From Paludibacteraceae bacterium (GTDB lineage Bacteria; Bacteroidota; Bacteroidia; Bacteroidales; Paludibacteraceae): DNA of 46,837 nucleotides. The notes below the pieces were generated by a model, which saw nothing but the letters and a program-made list of their open reading frames with translations, ran no database searches and had not been told where the DNA came from. Shown piece by piece: positions 43,915 to 46,837 of the stretch. The number at the start of each line of letters is the position of its first letter. The first letter of the stretch is position 1. The position numbers were made by a program, and so were the translations under genes. The stretch spans positions 1 through 46,837 of the forward strand of contig JAKSKY010000006.1 in the NCBI GenBank assembly GCA_024401515.1. The letters are read 5' to 3'.

Positions 43915-44916
43915 TTAGTATTCCTTGGGTTCTTCTGCTCCTTCTTTGCATCCCTCCTGATAGAATTTATCCAATTCTTCTTGTATCTCTTCTAGATCGT
44001 CTGTGATGGTTAATCTTAGATTTTTATAGATCCCTTTTGCCATAAATTTCTCCAACAAAGGGTAGATGGGTACCTCTTTGCTCCAGAAGTGTTTGCCGAA
44101 GAAGATCATAGGGCTGGCGTAATCAAAGGAGAGGTAGTGGTTTTGTACCGCGTCCTGAAATATCTCCTGCATGGTTCCCGCACTACCTGGCGTGTAGATA
44201 ATGCCACCGAATGCCAAAGTGAGGATGTTGTCCTCGCGTATGCTGTTTTCAAAGAATTTGGCGATGTGTGTCGCGAAAGGCGTCGCGGGTTCGTGGCCAT
44301 AAGTCCAAGTCGGAATGCCTAAACTCTGATAACCATCTTTCTTGGGAAATTGACGCATCACCTTGAATGCGGAGGCCAACCAACCTTCGTCTTTAAAGGT
44401 TGGAAATTCTCTTAAGGTTTTCAATGATTCGTCGATCGTCTCGTCAGGATGTCCCGCTAGCCAGGCTCCGAGGTGTGTCGCCTCCATGGCGCCAGGACCG
44501 CCCCCGCTGATCATGATGAAGCCCCTCTCGGTCAGTTTTTTGCTTAATCTGGCAATCTGCTCATACATTTCATTGGTGCGGGAGAGCGCATGTCCGCCCA
44601 TGACGGCCACACCGCGTCGTTCGTTGTACTGCACCAAGAAACGTCGCATATTTTTGTTGATCGCATAGTCGTGCAATGAACGGGCCAAAAGTTCCTTTTC
44701 GTCTTGCGCGATTTTCCCCGTCGCTAAATAGTGACGGTAAATAAGTGTGTCGTGGCAGTTCTCGAATGTTTCGGGGTGGTCGATGTCGTACCCCTCGTAG
44801 AGCGTGTCGGCGTTGTATAACTCCTGGAGCGCGACATTGTATGGCACGGATTCCAGAACCTCCACAACATCCCTCATCTTCTCTTTTATATCGTTACTTC
44901 TCTCTCTCGTTATCAT
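43915..44916 (-). CDS. LOG-like Rossmann-fold nucleotide-binding protein
   Basis: 333 residues. The LOG/lysine-decarboxylase-like core is VMGGHAL, then MISGGGPGAMEATHLGAW, IPTWTYGHEP and a late TPGSAGTMQEIFQ in the place of the usual PGGxGTxxE. The glycine is replaced by Ser, but the Gly-Thr and Glu are kept. LOG enzymes release free bases from nucleoside monophosphates; related proteins in bacteria cleave purine monophosphates during stress. The N-terminal 90 residues are an extension outside the LOG core. The start ATG 44916 has a GGAGG motif nearby. Confidence 0.83.
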   Translation of the reverse strand: MITRERSNDIKEKMRDVVEVLESVPYNVALQELYNADTLYEGYDIDHPETFENCHDTLIYRHYLATGKIAQDEKELLARSLHDYAINKNMRRFLVQYNERRGVAVMGGHALSRTNEMYEQIARLSKKLTERGFIMISGGGPGAMEATHLGAWLAGHPDETIDESLKTLREFPTFKDEGWLASAFKVMRQFPKKDGYQSLGIPTWTYGHEPATPFATHIAKFFENSIREDNILTLAFGGIIYTPGSAGTMQEIFQDAVQNHYLSFDYASPMIFFGKHFWSKEVPIYPLLEKFMAKGIYKNLRLTITDDLEEIQEELDKFYQEGCKEGAEEPKEY

Positions 44917-45018
44917 ATCGTATCCTCCATATCCGCAATATACGATTTTTTTTTCGATAGAAGCAATCTCCCTATTGTCAAAATCGATGAAACTTTTGGC
45001 TTGTGATGGTTTATGGTA

Positions 45019-45026
45019 TAAATTTG
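45019..45026 (+). promoter_or_regulatory. -7 box TAAATTTG of the CAP-domain gene
   Basis: Exact TAnnTTTG match 17-23 bases before the possible start codons, so the leader is short. Confidence 0.6.
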
Positions 45027-45042
45027 AGGGATTTTTCTGAAA

Positions 45043-45600
45043 ATGTGTATGACAAAGAAACTAATCATAGCGCTTGTCGCGGTCTCGATTTTCTATTGGT
45101 ATTTCCAATCGCATGATGGGACGGAACAGAGTCCTGGACCAGAACAAAGTGAACAGGTCTCTTCCGGAAAAACGGACCAAGAGCGAATTTCGCCGAAGGA
45201 AGTGCAAGAGAATACGTCGGAGAAACGAGCGGAAGAGACGCCTGCTTCTATCGTCCTGAACGAGGTGAACGAGTTGCGCAAACAAAAGAATTTGCCGCTC
45301 CTCTCTTTGGATCCCGCCTTGACCCAAGCGGCGCAGAAACGGGCGGTGGAATTGGGAACTCTTTTCTCCCACACACGTCCCAATGGCACTACCTGCTTTA
45401 CCGTCTTGGATGAGATGAATATCTCTTACCGCAGTGTGGCGGAGAATGTTGCGCAGGGACAACGTTCGCCACAGGAGGTGGTTCAAGGATGGCGGAATTC
45501 TCAAGGCCATTATCGTAATATGATGGGGACTGATTTCCGAAAAATAGGTATCGGCTATGATGCCAGGACTCGTTCTTGGGTACAATTGTTTAAAGATTGA
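45043..45600 (+). CDS. Exported CAP (SCP/PR1) domain protein
   Basis: About 183-185 residues. A hydrophobic N-terminus (IALVAVSIFYWYF) acts as signal or anchor and is followed by an acidic, low-complexity linker (about 25-68). The CAP domain covers about 70-185, with FSHTRPNG, AENVAQG, GWRNSQGHYRNMM and IGIGYD, the family's cavity His/Glu residues included. CAP proteins bind lipids, cofactors or metal; their roles in bacteria vary. Two in-frame ATGs, 45043 and 45049, are equally acceptable. No partner gene is evident. Confidence 0.88.
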   Translation: MCMTKKLIIALVAVSIFYWYFQSHDGTEQSPGPEQSEQVSSGKTDQERISPKEVQENTSEKRAEETPASIVLNEVNELRKQKNLPLLSLDPALTQAAQKRAVELGTLFSHTRPNGTTCFTVLDEMNISYRSVAENVAQGQRSPQEVVQGWRNSQGHYRNMMGTDFRKIGIGYDARTRSWVQLFKD

Positions 45601-45632
45601 CAAAGAGCAAGTGCGGATTCACATAATTATTG

Positions 45633-45640
45633 TACCTTTG
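45633..45640 (+). promoter_or_regulatory. -7 box TACCTTTG of the aquaporin gene
   Basis: Exact TAnnTTTG match. It rules out the longer aquaporin start at 45630, which lies before transcription would begin. Confidence 0.65.
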
Positions 45641-45695
45641 TGCGTCTTTTTTTGAAGGAATTCTAATTATTAACTTTTATAAATTAAATTGTAAG

Positions 45696-46373
45696 ATGAA
45701 AAAGTATTTAGCGGAAATGGTAGGAACCATGGTGTTGGTTCTTATGGGTTGTGGAGTAGCAGTTAGTTTGTCTTGTTCTCCATTTAACGTGAGCGCGGTT
45801 GTTGGTACCTCTTTGGCATTCGGTTTGGCGGTAGTGGCTATGGCTTATGCCATCGGTGGTGTGAGTGGTTGCCACATCAATCCAGCTATCACATTGGGTT
45901 GCTTGATCGCAAAGAGAATGTCTCCAAAGGAGGCTGGTTGCTATATGTTGGCGCAAGTTGTAGGTGCTTTCTTGGGTTCTGGTATCCTTTGCGCGCTTAC
46001 AAGCAATGTAGAGGGATTGTCTGGTACTGGTGCTAACGCTTTGCAAGCAGGTGTAAGCCCATTGGCAGGATTTATCGCTGAGGTTGTTTTCACTTTTGTG
46101 TTCGTTCTTACCGTTTTGGGGACAACAGATTCAAAGAAGGGTGCGGGCAACTTGGCAGGTTTGGCAATCGGTCTTTGTCTTGTATTGGTTCACTTGGTAT
46201 GTATCCGTTATACAGGAACATCTGTAAACCCAGCTCGTTCAATCGCTCCTGCATTCTTTGAGGGTGGTGATGCTCTTAAGCAACTTTGGATCTTCATCCT
46301 TGCTCCATTCGCAGGTGCCGCTTTGGCTGCGTTCGCATGGTGCGCTATCTCAGGTGATTGCAAAAAAGACTAA
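45696..46373 (+). CDS. aqpZ: Aquaporin Z-like water channel
   Basis: 225 residues, six membrane helices and two half-helix NPA loops: HINPAITLG (NPA 62-64) and TSVNPARS (NPA 178-180). The narrow-filter residues align as F42, H166, T175 and R181, the water-selective set of AqpZ and not the glycerol set. The ATG at 45696 is preferred; the open frame extends to 45630 but precedes the promoter. Codons are strongly biased to GCT/GGT/GTA-type choices, suggesting good expression. A terminator follows. Confidence 0.95.
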   Translation: MKKYLAEMVGTMVLVLMGCGVAVSLSCSPFNVSAVVGTSLAFGLAVVAMAYAIGGVSGCHINPAITLGCLIAKRMSPKEAGCYMLAQVVGAFLGSGILCALTSNVEGLSGTGANALQAGVSPLAGFIAEVVFTFVFVLTVLGTTDSKKGAGNLAGLAIGLCLVLVHLVCIRYTGTSVNPARSIAPAFFEGGDALKQLWIFILAPFAGAALAAFAWCAISGDCKKD

Positions 46374-46374
46374 T

Positions 46375-46401
46375 ACATTATCGCAAATAGCGATATAATG
46401 T
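46375..46401 (+). repeat. Hairpin just after the aquaporin stop
   Basis: ACATTA-TCGC and GCGA-TA-TAATGT pair with one two-base bulge around loop AAATA. It may stabilise the 3' end. Confidence 0.5.
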
Positions 46402-46410
46402 TAAATGATA

Positions 46411-46452
46411 AGAAATTCGTAGGTCAATTATGACTTGCGAATTTCTTTTTTT
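46411..46452 (+). terminator. Terminator between the aquaporin gene and ilvC
   Basis: AGAAATTCG (46411-46419) pairs with CGAATTTCT (46438-46446), with an inner GGTCA/TGACT helix, followed by a T-run. Confidence 0.75.
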
Positions 46453-46455
46453 TAT

Positions 46456-46463
46456 TATTTTTG
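46456..46463 (+). promoter_or_regulatory. -7 box TATTTTTG of ilvC
   Basis: Matches TAnnTTTG, 50 bases before ATG 46513, immediately after the terminator T-run. Confidence 0.55.
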
Positions 46464-46512
46464 CACGCAATTTGGAAAGATTATATAATTGTTTCATATA
46501 TAAATAAAGAAA

Positions 46513-46837
46513 ATGGCAGAAATGAATTTTGGCGGTGTAATCGAGAACGTAGTTACCCGCGAAGAGTTTCCATTAGAGAAGGCTCGTGAAGTTTTGAAGA
46601 ATGAGACCATCGCTGTTATTGGTTACGGTGTACAAGGTCCTGGTCAATCAATGAACTTGCGTGACAACGGTTTCAACGTAATCGTTGGTCAACGTCCAGG
46701 AAAGACATATGATAAGGCAGTTGCTGACGGATGGGTTCCAGGTGAGACTTTGTTCGGTATCGAGGAGGCTTGCCAAAAGGCTACTATCATCCAAGTTCTT
46801 CTTTCTGACGCAGCTCAAATCGAGTGCTGGCCAATGA
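46513..46837 (+). CDS. ilvC: Ketol-acid reductoisomerase IlvC, N-terminal part (3' end outside window)
   Basis: Catalyses the second step of valine and isoleucine synthesis with NADPH and magnesium. The first 108 codons are present and end at the window edge with the frame still open. The Rossmann loop IGYGVQGPGQSMNLRDNG near residues 36-53, VIVGQRPGKTYDKA and GWVPGETLFGIEEA identify it clearly. The ATG at 46513 starts MAEMNFGGVIENVV, a typical Bacteroidota form. It has its own promoter after the aquaporin terminator, and the rest of the branched-chain operon presumably follows outside the window. Confidence 0.96.
   Translation, partial: MAEMNFGGVIENVVTREEFPLEKAREVLKNETIAVIGYGVQGPGQSMNLRDNGFNVIVGQRPGKTYDKAVADGWVPGETLFGIEEACQKATIIQVLLSDAAQIECWPM

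Overview
The window looks like a chromosomal segment of an anaerobic member of the Bacteroidales (Bacteroidota), possibly a Prevotella-like gut organism. The evidence is the promoter style (about sixteen -7 boxes of the form TAnnTTTG), cargo with type IX secretion sorting domains, tandem rhomboids, ThiH instead of an oxygen-dependent glycine oxidase in thiazole synthesis, and A/T-rich heptamer repeats between genes. No rRNA, tRNA, CRISPR array, transposase, integrase or phage module was found. Most of the content is core metabolism and envelope genes. The first and last genes (thiG, ilvC) are cut by the window edges.

Layout. 1-5448 (+): thiamine operon, thiG(partial)-thiC-thiH-thiF-hotdog thioesterase-thiE-like, then a small monooxygenase-fold gene with its own promoter. 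5483-9313 (+): membrane-anchored alpha/beta hydrolase, secreted TPR protein, BspA-type leucine-rich-repeat protein. 9314-9783: non-coding, with three hairpins and a possible broken small gene. 9784-12074 (-): metY-cysK sulfur operon with a candidate operator on its promoter. 12506-17058 (+): fused PabB-PabC behind a structured leader, PLP decarboxylase, metallophosphoesterase. 17086-20318: helix-hairpin-helix protein (-), Ig-like lipoprotein and WbqC-like protein (+). 20332-24958 (-): two rhomboids, EEP phosphodiesterase and TonB-dependent receptor in one overlapping operon. 25260-32578 (+): HU, argS, a large type B T9SS cargo, a small low-complexity protein, rmuC. 32658-37662 (-): valS, then a coiled-coil surface protein followed by a legumain-like T9SS peptidase. 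37921-46837: small membrane protein (+), metA-U32 peptidase pair (-), radical SAM/lipoprotein pair (+), YD-like repeat protein (+), LOG-type protein (-), CAP-domain protein, aquaporin and the start of ilvC (+).

How the genes fit together. MetA carries Glu111, the residue linked to acetyl-CoA use, and MetY uses O-acetylhomoserine. Together they form the direct sulfhydrylation route to methionine, with CysK next to MetY for cysteine. Para-aminobenzoate synthesis is supplied by one fused polypeptide. Both known T9SS C-terminal domain types occur on cargo here, so the rest of the T9SS machinery should lie elsewhere in the genome.

Least understood items: (a) the radical SAM/SPASM enzyme with a three-cysteine lipoprotein (41318-42848); (b) the two-gene unit of a coiled-coil surface protein and a C13-like peptidase (35506-37662); (c) a leader with mutually exclusive helices and an overlapping upstream ORF before pabBC (12389-12523); (d) a ThiF without zinc-binding cysteines.
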